A stretch of DNA of 61,442 nt from JANXVY01 sp040080145 (GTDB lineage: Bacteria > Pseudomonadota > Alphaproteobacteria > Rhizobiales > Hyphomicrobiaceae), in assembly GCA_040080145.1 (NCBI GenBank), contig JBEBJA010000005.1:1-61442 (forward strand), written 5' to 3'. The notes beneath the pieces are model-generated. The model made no database searches. It was not told the origin of the DNA and saw only the letters and a program-made list of their open reading frames with translations. The position numbers and the translations under genes are program-made. Of this stretch, positions 36,266 through 45,034 are shown piece by piece (the first letter of the stretch is position 1; every line of letters begins with the position of its first letter).

Positions 36266-37686
36266 GCGATGCTACCTTTGCGCGAACCGGCGGCATGAGA
36301 GCGGGCGTTGGCGGCCACGAAGGCCTGAACTGCGGCCAGATCGTTTGGCAGGAGTTGCGTCCGCTCCCCGTCAGTCAAGAGATGCGACAGCCTCGGTGGC
36401 AGGCCTGGGCGCCGCCCCGTTACCACTTCCATCACATCGGGGAACTTAGCGGGGCTGGCGGTCGCAAGGATGACCTGGGGCACTGTGGAGGCTGCCATGC
36501 GCTGAGCGGCAACAAGGCCGCAGGCCGTATGCGGGTCGGCTGTATAGCCCGTCGTGTTACGGCAAGCTCCGATTGCGCTGGCGACTTGGCCTTCCGTGGC
36601 GGAGGACGCCGTAAACTCGGACTTCAGCGTGCTGTGAAGGGCAGGACTGAGCTCGAAGCGCCCCGACTGCGCCAGCGCGGCCATCTGAGCGCGAATGAGG
36701 TCGCTGTCACGTCCTGAGGCTTCGAACAGGTAGCGCTCGAAATTCGACGATACCCCAATATCCATCGACGGCGACGATGTGGCGGCGACGGGGCGCATCT
36801 CGTAAACCCCGGTTTCGACGGTTCTGGCGAGGATGTCGTTAGAATTGGACGCAATGGTCAAAGTCTCGATGGGCAGCCCCATCTGTTTGGCGACGTAACC
36901 CGCAAAAATGTCACCGAAGTTCCCCGTTGGGACGACAAACGAGATTTCGCGGTGAGGCGCACCCAGCGCAGCAGCAGCGACGAAATAGTAGGTCGCCTGC
37001 GCGACGATGCGGCCCCAGTTGATAGAGTTCACGCCCGACAGACCAACGCCGTCGCGGAAAGCATGATCGTTGAACATGCCCTTTACGAGGGCTTGGCAGT
37101 CGTCGAAGTTGCCGTCGATGGCGACCGCGTGGACGTTGGCCTCGGCGGGCGTTGTCATCATGCGTCGCTGAACATCAGAGACCCGGCCTTGCGGGTATAA
37201 AATGACTATGTCGACGCGCTTTGAGCCACGGAAGGCTTCAATGGCGGCCCCCCCCGTATCACCCGACGTTGCACCCACGATGGTAGCACGCTGCCCGCGC
37301 CTTTCGAGCACGTGATCCATCATCCGGGCAAGAAGTTGCATCGCCACATCTTTAAAGGCGAGCGTCGGCCCGTGGAACAATTCCAGCACCCATGTGCCAG
37401 GCCCAATCTGAACCAGCGGCGTCACGGCAGCATGGCCAAACTGCCCGTATGCGTCCTTGGCCATCCGGGTCAGATCGGTTCGCGAAATCGTCCCCCCGGT
37501 GAAGGGCGCGATGACCGCGACGGCGACCTCATGAAATGGTCGTCCGGCAAAACCGGCGATCTGGTCTTGAGTGAGCTTGGGCCACGTTTGCGGCAGATAA
37601 AGACCGCCGTCGCGGGCGAGCCCCGCGAGGACCACATCGTCGAAGTTCAGCACGGGCGCTTGGCCCCGGGTCGAAATGTATTGCAA
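36262..37686 (-). CDS. thrC: Threonine synthase
   Basis: ThrC converts O-phosphohomoserine to threonine using PLP. The 474-residue protein is of the longer (yeast-like) type. The PLP lysine is in P-T-L-A-F-K-D-V-A-M, the phosphate loop in G-A-T-S-G-D-T-G-G-A-A, and V-P-T-G-N-F-G-D-I follows. The N-terminal Y-I-S-T-R-G family hallmark is intact. It is next to the SURF1 gene downstream of the cox cluster, the usual Rhizobiales order. Confidence 0.96.
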   Translation of the reverse strand: MQYISTRGQAPVLNFDDVVLAGLARDGGLYLPQTWPKLTQDQIAGFAGRPFHEVAVAVIAPFTGGTISRTDLTRMAKDAYGQFGHAAVTPLVQIGPGTWVLELFHGPTLAFKDVAMQLLARMMDHVLERRGQRATIVGATSGDTGGAAIEAFRGSKRVDIVILYPQGRVSDVQRRMMTTPAEANVHAVAIDGNFDDCQALVKGMFNDHAFRDGVGLSGVNSINWGRIVAQATYYFVAAAALGAPHREISFVVPTGNFGDIFAGYVAKQMGLPIETLTIASNSNDILARTVETGVYEMRPVAATSSPSMDIGVSSNFERYLFEASGRDSDLIRAQMAALAQSGRFELSPALHSTLKSEFTASSATEGQVASAIGACRNTTGYTADPHTACGLVAAQRMAASTVPQVILATASPAKFPDVMEVVTGRRPGLPPRLSHLLTDGERTQLLPNDLAAVQAFVAANARSHAAGSRKGSIA

Positions 37687-37784
37687 GTCTTATTCACCTA
37701 CTTTGTCGCGAAAGGCATGAACCTAATCTGGTGCGGGGCCGCGAACAAGCAAAGCTGCACGTCCACACACAACTGCGCGAAATA

Positions 37785-38558
37785 TCAAGCTGGCTTCAGA
37801 CGGCTGCGTGCGTAGGCCACATACATCACGAAGAGGGTTGCCGCCAAACCAAACCACGTGATGGCATACTCAAGGTGGCGGTTGGACAACGTGACCTTAC
37901 CCGCCAGCGGCAAAGGAAACCCGCCCGCCGGAACGGGGCCGGTCTGGTCGACATAAGCCCACATCTCGTTGACCGGCGCATCAGGCTCAACGGGCCACAA
38001 CTCACTGGGATTGCGAACATAATAAATGTTCTTGGCGGTGTCATTCTGGCCGTCGAATGTCGCCCGCACCTGAGCGCTGCGATAGAGGCCAAAGACCTCG
38101 ACGCTCTGGCTCGTTTGACCCAGCACGCGTTTTGAAGCCTCCTTGCGGTCGTCGGGCACGAAGCCGCGGTTCACGTAGACCGTCTTGCCAGAGCCATCGA
38201 GACGCAGCGGCGTGAAAATCCAGTATCCCTGACGGCTCCCCAGCCCTTGAACCTGCGGTGCGGCGGTAAAGATGTGGCGCTCGCGTGTATGCTCAAAGAC
38301 GCCCCGGAGGGAAACCGGCTGGTATTCGCAACCATTGGCAAGACCAGTATCTTTAAGATCATGGCACGGCAAACCGGGCCAACTTGCCGTCGCTGGAATG
38401 GGTGGTGATTTCCCGCGCGAAGCCAGCGTGGCAAGGATCGTCTCCTTCCACGTCTTGCGATTCCACTGCCAGGTCCCCAGCCCAAACAGCAGGCAGAACG
38501 CCAAAGCGCTCAGGACGGTCGGTACCAGCAGCTTGTTATGAGCGAGACGGAATAGCAT
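37785..38558 (-). CDS. SURF1-family cytochrome oxidase assembly protein
   Basis: SURF1 helps insert heme A into subunit I of aa3-type oxidases. The 257-residue protein has an N-terminal membrane helix (about 12-32) and a C-terminal one (about 230-250), with the conserved G-T-W-Q-W-N-R-K, P-V-S-L-R-G-V-F and V-N-R-G-F-V-P motifs. It follows the DUF983 gene by nine bases in the cox cluster. Confidence 0.94.
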   Translation of the reverse strand: MLFRLAHNKLLVPTVLSALAFCLLFGLGTWQWNRKTWKETILATLASRGKSPPIPATASWPGLPCHDLKDTGLANGCEYQPVSLRGVFEHTRERHIFTAAPQVQGLGSRQGYWIFTPLRLDGSGKTVYVNRGFVPDDRKEASKRVLGQTSQSVEVFGLYRSAQVRATFDGQNDTAKNIYYVRNPSELWPVEPDAPVNEMWAYVDQTGPVPAGGFPLPLAGKVTLSNRHLEYAITWFGLAATLFVMYVAYARSRLKPA

Positions 38559-38567
38559 TAGCGACGT

Positions 38568-38930
38568 TCACTTCCTATCGAATCGGCCTTCTTCTGCCTT
38601 GTTGGCATACTGAAGGTTGATCAAGATACCTTTGAGTACACGTAGCAGGCCGAAAGCCACGATTGGGATGAACATACCCCAAACAACGACGTGAACCCAA
38701 ACAGGCGGATCATAGCGGAATTCAAGAAACAAAGCCCCACCGAGCGTCAGCGCACCCAGGATCATGATCACAAACACGGCCGGCCCGTCACCGCTGTCGG
38801 CAAAGCCATAGTTCAACCCGCACGAGGGACAGCCGTCGCGAATGGTCAGACCGTTCTTGAACAGCGGACCCTTCCCGCATTTAGGGCAAGCAGCGCGGGC
38901 ACCGTTGAGTAGAGGGTTGTGAACTGACAT
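38568..38930 (-). CDS. DUF983 membrane protein with zinc ribbon
   Basis: The 120-residue protein begins M-S-V-H-N-P-L-L-N-G and has a zinc-ribbon-like pair C-P-K-C-G...C-P-S-C-G, then two membrane helices (about 55-77 and 80-102). It is a constant companion of ctaE in alphaproteobacteria and is presumed to act in oxidase assembly, but its function is not established. In-frame codons upstream of 38930 overlap the terminator and are not used. Confidence 0.88.
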   Translation of the reverse strand: MSVHNPLLNGARAACPKCGKGPLFKNGLTIRDGCPSCGLNYGFADSGDGPAVFVIMILGALTLGGALFLEFRYDPPVWVHVVVWGMFIPIVAFGLLRVLKGILINLQYANKAEEGRFDRK

Positions 38931-38960
38931 CGCATTCCTGTTGAGCGCTACGAGACCCAA

Positions 38961-38992
38961 AATACAAACGGGGCGGCCTTGCAGCCACCCCG
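38961..38992 (-). terminator. Terminator hairpin after ctaE
   Basis: On the minus strand a 9-bp GC-rich stem (with one G-U pair, 38969-38992) is followed by tttgtatttt. It lies about 25 bases past the ctaE stop, before DUF983, and may reduce read-through into DUF983-SURF1. Confidence 0.7.
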
Positions 38993-39016
38993 CAACTGAT
39001 GTGTCTAACGGACAGC

Positions 39017-39964
39017 TTAGTGTCCAGCAGCTGCAGCGCCGGCAGCAACGGCCTTGCCGAAGTTCGAACCCCAAACGTAGATGACCGCGAACAGGAACAG
39101 CCAGACGACGTCCACAAAGTGCCAATACCAAGCGGCGGCTTCAAAGCCGAAATGCTGTTCCTTGGTGAAGTCGCCCTGAATGGCGCGGTACAAACAGACC
39201 GCCAGGAATATCGTACCGATCAACACGTGGGCACCATGGAAGCCGGTTGCCATGAAGAACGTCGCGCCATAGATGTGACCCGAGTAGGTGAATGCGGCAT
39301 GACCGTACTCAACGTACTGGAAGTATGAGAACAGCGCGCCGAGCAAAACCGTGCAGACGAGACCAGCGACGAGGCCGCGACGGTCGTCCTTCAACAGGGC
39401 ATGATGGGCCCAGGTGACCGTGACACCCGACAAAAGCAGGATCAGCGTGTTGACGAGCGGCAAGCCCCAAGGATTGAACACCGACTTGAAGGCCGCAGCG
39501 GGAGCCGGAGGCCAGTGGCCGCCAAGTACTTCATTACGCTGGACCATCCCGATCATTTCTTTGCTGTTATGAAGCGCAGAAACGCCTGACGGATACAGCG
39601 ATGCATCGAAGTAGGCCCAGAACCAGGCGACGAAGAACATGACTTCGGAGGCAATGAAAAGGATCATGCCGTAACGCAGGTGAAGGCGCACGACGGGCGT
39701 GTGGTCGCCCTTGTGGGCTTCACGGATGATGTCGCGCCACCAGAAGAAGGCAGAAGCAACCACGATCATTGCACCCGGCGCGAACAGCATCGGACCCTTG
39801 ACGCCAAACAACGGTTCGCCAGCAGCGGACCGCATCCAGCAGATGGCGCCGATTGCCATGATAAGCGCGCCGAACGACGCGACCAGCGGCCAGGGGCTCG
39901 GATCGACCAGATGATAGTCGTGTTCTTTGACGTCGGTGTGTGGTGCCGTGTGGGTGTGTGCCAT
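39017..39964 (-). CDS. ctaE: Cytochrome c oxidase subunit III
   Basis: This 315-residue protein is subunit III of the aa3-type oxidase, with seven membrane helices. Family hallmarks W-P-L-V-A-S-F-G near the start, F-W-A-Y-F-D-A-S-L, G-F-H-G-A-H-V-L-I-G-T and the C-terminal W-Y-W-H-F-V-D-V-V-W-L-F are all intact. It stabilises the catalytic core and proton uptake. It ends the ctaC-ctaE block. Confidence 0.97.
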   Translation of the reverse strand: MAHTHTAPHTDVKEHDYHLVDPSPWPLVASFGALIMAIGAICWMRSAAGEPLFGVKGPMLFAPGAMIVVASAFFWWRDIIREAHKGDHTPVVRLHLRYGMILFIASEVMFFVAWFWAYFDASLYPSGVSALHNSKEMIGMVQRNEVLGGHWPPAPAAAFKSVFNPWGLPLVNTLILLLSGVTVTWAHHALLKDDRRGLVAGLVCTVLLGALFSYFQYVEYGHAAFTYSGHIYGATFFMATGFHGAHVLIGTIFLAVCLYRAIQGDFTKEQHFGFEAAAWYWHFVDVVWLFLFAVIYVWGSNFGKAVAAGAAAAGH

Positions 39965-40030
39965 GTCGTTTCTCTCGTTCCCTCGCGATTTTATAACAGC
40001 CAGTCCGTATTCCTCGGCTGTGCTGCTTCT

Positions 40031-40639
40031 TTAAGTTCCCTTGGGCGCGCCATCTGCCGGTTGAACGGCGGCGGCGGGTTTGGGGTCGGTAATGGACTGC
40101 TGGAAAGTATAAGACAGCACGATCGTCTTGATCGCGCGGGCGTCAGGATCAGTCGCAAGCGCCGGGTCGACGTAGAACGTCACCGGCATCTCAACCGATT
40201 CACCAGGCTGGAGTGTCTGCTCCGTAAAGCAAAAACACGCGATCTTATTGAAATGAATACCAGCCAGTTCGGGTGTCACGTTATAAACGGCCCGTCCGGT
40301 CACTGCGTGCTTGGAATGATTGGTCGCGCGGTAGAAGGCTAAGCCTGTTTCACCCAGCTTGATCTCGATAGTGCGCTGGACCGGCTCGAACGTCCAAGGG
40401 AGCCCGCCGTTGACGTTGGCGTCAAACATCACGCTGATCTTGCGATCAAGTACGACGCTGGATGGCGCGTTCGCGCGCTGGGTCGTCCCGTTGTACCCGG
40501 TAGCTTGGCAAAACATCGCATAAAGCGGCACCGATGCATACGCGAGGCCGATCATGCCGAAGGCGATCGAAGCGCATGTCACGGCCACGCGCTTGTTTGC
40601 ACGATCAGCAGCCGGCGTGTTCACCTCAACTTTGCTCAA
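40031..40639 (-). CDS. ctaG: Cytochrome oxidase copper chaperone CtaG (Cox11)
   Basis: CtaG delivers copper to the CuB site of subunit I. The 202-residue protein has one N-terminal membrane helix and a periplasmic domain with the copper cysteines in C-F-C-F and Y-A-M-F-C-Q-A-T-G-Y-N-G-T. Its start overlaps the stop of the CoxF-like gene by four bases. Confidence 0.95.
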   Translation of the reverse strand: MSKVEVNTPAADRANKRVAVTCASIAFGMIGLAYASVPLYAMFCQATGYNGTTQRANAPSSVVLDRKISVMFDANVNGGLPWTFEPVQRTIEIKLGETGLAFYRATNHSKHAVTGRAVYNVTPELAGIHFNKIACFCFTEQTLQPGESVEMPVTFYVDPALATDPDARAIKTIVLSYTFQQSITDPKPAAAVQPADGAPKGT

Positions 40640-41028
40640 CGCAGCCCACTCCCCACAATGCCAGCACCCGGAATGACAAGCGGCCGGTTCACGACGTTAC
40701 CGCCCATCCGGACGATGGTTGCGGCGTAAAACATCAAGACCATGGCACCCAAGGCCACGGCGATAGCGATATTCCGCGCCCGCTGCCTTTGTGTAGTATC
40801 GGACTGTCCGCGACTGACGTAGTCGGCAATAGCGATCAAACCAAGCATCACAGTGATGAAGACGGCAGTAACCAGGAACGCAATGCCGAGTGCATTGTAT
40901 CCATTTTTCTGCACGGCGAACGCAGCGACGACCCACACCAGGGTTGTAACCGCATTGCGCACCCAGGGGCGCTCTTTGAGCCACGCGGGCAATTGCTTGA
41001 GTTTCTCGGCGGCTTCGACTGAACTCAT
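40636..41028 (-). CDS. CoxF-like small membrane protein with extra N-terminal region
   Basis: The last ~45 residues (R-A-R-N-I-A-I-A-V-A-L-G-A-M-V-L-M-F-Y-A-A-T-I-V-R-M) match the short CoxF proteins found between ctaB and ctaG in Rhizobiales. Here about 80 residues with two more hydrophobic helices are added in front, giving 130 residues. CoxF is thought to aid oxidase assembly. Both ends overlap the neighbours by four bases, so it is firmly part of the operon. The extra region resembles a separate small membrane protein fused in. Confidence 0.75.
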   Translation of the reverse strand: MSSVEAAEKLKQLPAWLKERPWVRNAVTTLVWVVAAFAVQKNGYNALGIAFLVTAVFITVMLGLIAIADYVSRGQSDTTQRQRARNIAIAVALGAMVLMFYAATIVRMGGNVVNRPLVIPGAGIVGSGLR

Positions 41029-41966
41029 GCCATCACCCGCATGACGATCTTCTCGACGAGCAGCACACCAAACAGCGCGAACAAGTAGAGAATCGAAAAC
41101 AAAAACAGCTTCTTGGCGGTGGCATCACCCTCGCGACCCTCGGTGATGCGGCGCACGTCGAACGCAAGTTTAAGGAACACCGCGCCGAGGATGCTTGATA
41201 CCGCAAGATAGCTCAGTCCGCCGAGTCCGATAAAGTAGGGCGAGATGGCGACCGGGACAAACAGCAGCGAATAAAGCACGATCTGGCGGCGAGTCTCAGC
41301 AGGTCCAGCAACGACCGGCAGCATAGGAACTCCGACCCGCTCGTAATCGCGGCAGCGGTAGAGCGACAGCGCCCAGAAGTGCGGCGGTGTCCAAAGGAAA
41401 ATGATGAGGAATAGCAATACGCTCTCGACCGAGACGCCGCCCGTCACAGCGGCCCAGCCGACCATGGGCGGAAACGCACCCGCTGCGCCGCCAATCACGA
41501 TGTTCTGCGGCGTCCTGCGCTTCAGCCACATCGTGTAGACAAAAACGTAGAAGCCGATGGTGAAGGCAAGCAAGCCACCAGCGGTCCAGTTGACGAGAAG
41601 CCCGAGCGTCAAAACCGAAGCAGCGGATAAGAAAGAACCAAACGCGAGCGCATCATCGGCTGAGACCCGGCCACGTGGAATCGGGCGGGCAGCGGTGCGT
41701 TGCATCTTTGCGTCGATGTCGGCGTCGTACCACATATTAAGGGCACCAGACGCACCAGCACCAATCGAGATCGCAAGTATGGCAATAAAACCAAGGACCG
41801 GATGAATCGAACCAGGGGCCGCAATCATACCAGTGAGAGCCGTGAAGACGACGAGCGACATGACGCGCGGTTTCATCAGCGCAAAGAAATCGCCTACGTC
41901 CGAGATGTTCTCGCGCGTACCGCTGATGTCTGCCTGAATGCCGAGGTCCGCCATGCCGATAATCAT
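41025..41966 (-). CDS. ctaB: Protoheme IX farnesyltransferase (heme O synthase)
   Basis: CtaB attaches a farnesyl chain to heme b, making heme O for heme A synthesis. The 313-residue protein has about nine membrane helices. The prenyl-diphosphate motif N-M-W-Y-D-A-D-I-D-A-K-M-Q-R-T-A-A-R-P and the second Y-T-M-W-L-K-R-R-T-P-Q-N block are present. It lies after ctaD, separated by a hairpin. Confidence 0.96.
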   Translation of the reverse strand: MIIGMADLGIQADISGTRENISDVGDFFALMKPRVMSLVVFTALTGMIAAPGSIHPVLGFIAILAISIGAGASGALNMWYDADIDAKMQRTAARPIPRGRVSADDALAFGSFLSAASVLTLGLLVNWTAGGLLAFTIGFYVFVYTMWLKRRTPQNIVIGGAAGAFPPMVGWAAVTGGVSVESVLLFLIIFLWTPPHFWALSLYRCRDYERVGVPMLPVVAGPAETRRQIVLYSLLFVPVAISPYFIGLGGLSYLAVSSILGAVFLKLAFDVRRITEGREGDATAKKLFLFSILYLFALFGVLLVEKIVMRVMA

Positions 41967-41993
41967 CCTGCAGTAGAGCTAATCGGTGATTGA

Positions 41994-42020
41994 TTGGCGA
42001 GGGCCATGTGCCCTCGCCAA
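41994..42020 (-). terminator. Hairpin between ctaD and ctaB
   Basis: A perfect 11-bp stem (ttggcgagggc with its complement) closes a 5-base loop just after the ctaD stop. On the minus strand no T-run follows, so it is more likely an mRNA-stabilising or attenuating structure than a full terminator. Confidence 0.6.
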
Positions 42021-42035
42021 AGATGGGCTATTCGA

Positions 42036-43661
42036 TCAGTGGTGGCTGTCGGCAGAGATGCGCGGCAGCTTTTCGAACGAATGGAAGTCGGGTGGTGATG
42101 GCAGTGTCCACTCAAGCGTGGTGGCACCAATACCCCAGGGGTTCGCAGCGGCCTTTTCTTTGCGCATGAACGCGTAGATCAAGCCGATGAAGAACACGAG
42201 CGTTCCCAACGTGGTGATGTATGCGCCGATCGACGAGATGCGGTTCCAATAGGCGAACGCTTCGGGATAGTCGGCGTAGTGGCGCGGCATGCCGGCAAGG
42301 CCAAGGAAGTGCTGCGGGAAGAACAGTATGTTGGCACCAATGAAGGTCAGCCAGAAGTGCAGCTTCGCGAAGAATTCCGAGTACATGTAACCCGACATTT
42401 TCGGGAACCAGTAATACCAGCCTGCGAAGATCGCAAACACGGCACCCAGCGACAACACGTAGTGGAAGTGGGCAACGACGTAATAGGTGTTGTGGAGTGA
42501 TCGGTCGACGCCAGCGTTCGCCAGCATCACACCGGTGACGCCGCCGACGGTGAACAAGAAGATGAAGCCCAGCGCCCATACCATTGGTGCGCGGAAGGTC
42601 ATCGAGCCACCCCACATCGTAGCGATCCAAGAGAAGATCTTCACGCCGGTTGGAACCGCGATGACCATGGTCGCGAACACGAAGTAAGCCTGGGTGTCGA
42701 CGCTGATACCCGAGGTGTACATGTGGTGGGCCCACACGACGAAACCGACGACGCCGATGGCGACCATAGCGTAGGCCATGCCGAGATAACCAAACACCGG
42801 CTTCTTGGAGAACGTCGAAACGATGTGGCTGATCATGCCGAAGCCCGGCAGGATGAGGATGTAGACTTCAGGGTGACCGAAGAACCAGAACAAGTGCTGG
42901 TACAGCAGTGGATCGCCGCCGCCGGCCGCGTCGAAGAAGGTGGTGCCGAAGTTGCGGTCCGTCAGCAGCATGGTGATTGCACCAGCAAGCACCGGCAGCG
43001 ACAGCAGCAAGAGGAACGCAGTGACAAGCACCGACCACACGAACAATGGCATCTTGTGGATGGTCATGCCGGGAGCGCGCATGTTGAAAATGGTGGTGAT
43101 GAAGTTGATCGCACCAAGGATCGACGACGCACCCGCCAAGTGAAGCGACAGAATACCAAAGTCAACGGCAGGACCGGGATGACCGATCTTGCTCGACAGC
43201 GGCGCAAGAACAATCCAGCCCGCACCCACACCATTCGTCCCGGCAGCGCCAGGAACAAACATCGAAATCAGGAGCAAGATCAATGCGGCTGGCAACAACC
43301 AGAACGAGATGTTGTTCATCCGCGGGAACGCCATGTCAGGCGCTCCAATCATCAGCGGAACGAACCAGTTGCCAAAGCCGCCGATCATGGCGGGCATCAC
43401 CATGAAGAACACCATGATGAGACCGTGTCCGGTCACGAAGACGTTGTACATGCCAGGGTTGGCGAAGTATTGGAGACCCGGCTCTTGAAGTTCAAGCCGC
43501 ATCATGACGGACAGGAAGCTTCCCACGACACCTGAGATCATCGCGAAGATCAGGTACATCGTGCCGATGTCTTTGTGGTTGGTCGACAAGAACCAGCGCG
43601 TGAAGAATGGTGGCGCGTGATTGTGGTCGTCGTGCGCGGCGTGAGTTGAATAACTACCCAT
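42036..43661 (-). CDS. ctaD: Cytochrome c oxidase subunit I
   Basis: This 541-residue protein is the catalytic subunit that holds heme a, heme a3 and CuB and pumps protons. It has twelve membrane helices. The heme a ligand region (F-V-T-G-H-G-L-I-M-V-F-F), the H-P-E-V-Y cross-linked His-Tyr motif, and the A-H-F-H-Y heme ligand block are all intact. P-A-L-I-G-G-F-G-N-W and the D-channel N-residues are also recognisable. A-type oxidase with no visible defects. Confidence 0.98.
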   Translation of the reverse strand: MGSYSTHAAHDDHNHAPPFFTRWFLSTNHKDIGTMYLIFAMISGVVGSFLSVMMRLELQEPGLQYFANPGMYNVFVTGHGLIMVFFMVMPAMIGGFGNWFVPLMIGAPDMAFPRMNNISFWLLPAALILLLISMFVPGAAGTNGVGAGWIVLAPLSSKIGHPGPAVDFGILSLHLAGASSILGAINFITTIFNMRAPGMTIHKMPLFVWSVLVTAFLLLLSLPVLAGAITMLLTDRNFGTTFFDAAGGGDPLLYQHLFWFFGHPEVYILILPGFGMISHIVSTFSKKPVFGYLGMAYAMVAIGVVGFVVWAHHMYTSGISVDTQAYFVFATMVIAVPTGVKIFSWIATMWGGSMTFRAPMVWALGFIFLFTVGGVTGVMLANAGVDRSLHNTYYVVAHFHYVLSLGAVFAIFAGWYYWFPKMSGYMYSEFFAKLHFWLTFIGANILFFPQHFLGLAGMPRHYADYPEAFAYWNRISSIGAYITTLGTLVFFIGLIYAFMRKEKAAANPWGIGATTLEWTLPSPPDFHSFEKLPRISADSHH

Positions 43662-43720
43662 TGCAGTTGCCTTCGAAAACGGTGTTGCAGCTGTTGAATT
43701 GTGATGCGGGAGGGCGAAGA

Positions 43721-44728
43721 CTACTTCGCCTGAACCGCAGCGACCGATGATGATTGTTGCGACGCGGCTTCTGCCTTCAGGATCGCCTTAGCCTTCTTTG
43801 GATCCTTGGCCTTCAGCGCAGCCATCCAATCGCCATATGCCTGTTCACTGACGACGCGAACCGCGATGGGCATGCTGGAGTGGTTCTTTCCGCACAGCAC
43901 AGAGCACTGGCCGTAGAACATGCCGACCTTCGTCGGTTGGAACCAAGACGCCGAAACACGCCCAGGAACAGCTTGAAGTTTCACGCCGAAGGAAGGGATG
44001 GTCCACGAATGAATGACATCGTTGGACGTCACGAGAAGGTGGACAACTTTGCCAACGGGCACTGCAATCTCATTGTCGACCGACAGCTGACGTGTGTCTT
44101 GACCAGCAGCCTGACGCTTGTCCCAGATCGGCTTTGAGGCTTCGTAGACAGCCTTAGCCTTTTCCATGCTGCCATCTTCCAGCTTACCAAATCGGGCGCT
44201 GTACTCTTTGTCCCCAATCTCAGCCTTCAGAATGTCTTCATCGGTCACCATGTTTGAGGTGATCGAGACGCCCTTCTGGTCGAGATACTCATGATCCCAA
44301 TACCAAGCGTTGCCCGTTGCTTTGATCGTGAGGTCAGGCTTGGGATAGCTGTACTGGAGGTTCAACAGCTTGAACGAAGGGATTGCGATGATCACAAGAA
44401 TGGCGATCGGGATCACGGTCCAAGCAACCTCAAGTCCCACGTGATGCGTCGTCTTGGACGGCGTGGGGTTCGACTTTTCGTTGAAGCGGAACATGACGTA
44501 TATCATCAGCAGCAACACGAAGACCGTGATTACGATGATGATCCCGTTTACGAGGTCATGAAAACTGCTGATGCGCGACATAACTTCGGTCGCTGGTTCC
44601 GATAAGCCCATCTGACCTGGCAACGGTTGTCCGATTGCAACGGCTTGAGAGATTGCGGTCATTGCCCAGATGGCGACCGTCATGCACCCCGCGGCCAGCA
44701 AAGCGCCGACCCTATTCCACTTGAACAT
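43721..44728 (-). CDS. ctaC: Cytochrome c oxidase subunit II
   Basis: Subunit II receives electrons from cytochrome c at the CuA centre. The 335-residue protein has a signal peptide and two membrane helices, then a cupredoxin domain. The ATG at 44728 follows GAGGAG; an upstream in-frame region is not needed. CuA ligands C275, C279, H283 and M286 are present, but the residue between the cysteines that is normally Glu (C-S-E-x-C) is Val277 (C-S-V-L-C). A charged insertion of about 45 residues precedes the N-E-I-A-V-P-V-G block. First gene of the cox operon. Confidence 0.96.
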   Translation of the reverse strand: MFKWNRVGALLAAGCMTVAIWAMTAISQAVAIGQPLPGQMGLSEPATEVMSRISSFHDLVNGIIIVITVFVLLLMIYVMFRFNEKSNPTPSKTTHHVGLEVAWTVIPIAILVIIAIPSFKLLNLQYSYPKPDLTIKATGNAWYWDHEYLDQKGVSITSNMVTDEDILKAEIGDKEYSARFGKLEDGSMEKAKAVYEASKPIWDKRQAAGQDTRQLSVDNEIAVPVGKVVHLLVTSNDVIHSWTIPSFGVKLQAVPGRVSASWFQPTKVGMFYGQCSVLCGKNHSSMPIAVRVVSEQAYGDWMAALKAKDPKKAKAILKAEAASQQSSSVAAVQAK

Positions 44729-45034
44729 CAACCTGCTCCTCGTTTCCCACCCGCGACGGCCGTTGCTTTTGCCGCTACTGCGGTTCTTCCCGCCGTCGTC
44801 GCTTGATCTCAATCAAACTCCATGTTGCACAGAACACATCACGCAGTGCGCAAACAAGAGGTGGTTGTGCGGCATTTCTTCGCGTTGCGCTAGCTCAATT
44901 GCATAAATTCTGACCAAGCTCGGAAGTCGCTGCACAACGGGTCCCAATTTGGCCGTGATTTATGCTGAGACGACGTGTTTGCTGGCAACCACTCTGGTGT
45001 CGAAGTCGGCAACAAATTTTCGAAGGATGAACTT
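44729..45034. other. Intergenic region ctaC / ialB
   Basis: This 306-base gap between divergent genes holds an FNR/FixK-type box (44803-44816) 75 bases before the ctaC start. I see no open frame of merit and no other clear signal, apart from the ialB ribosome-binding site. Confidence 0.6.
44803..44816. promoter_or_regulatory. FNR/FixK-type box upstream of ctaC
   Basis: TTGATCTCAATCAA matches the FNR/FixK consensus TTGAT-N4-ATCAA in every position. It is centred about 81 bases upstream of the ctaC start codon. In related bacteria such sites let FnrL or FixK adjust terminal oxidases to oxygen supply. The direction of control (activation or repression) depends on its distance to the unknown transcription start. 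Confidence 0.75.

Noticed and set aside
39680..40342. 220-codon plus-strand frame across the ctaE-ctaG junction
   Set aside because: Antisense to two intact cox genes; composition typical of shadow frames.
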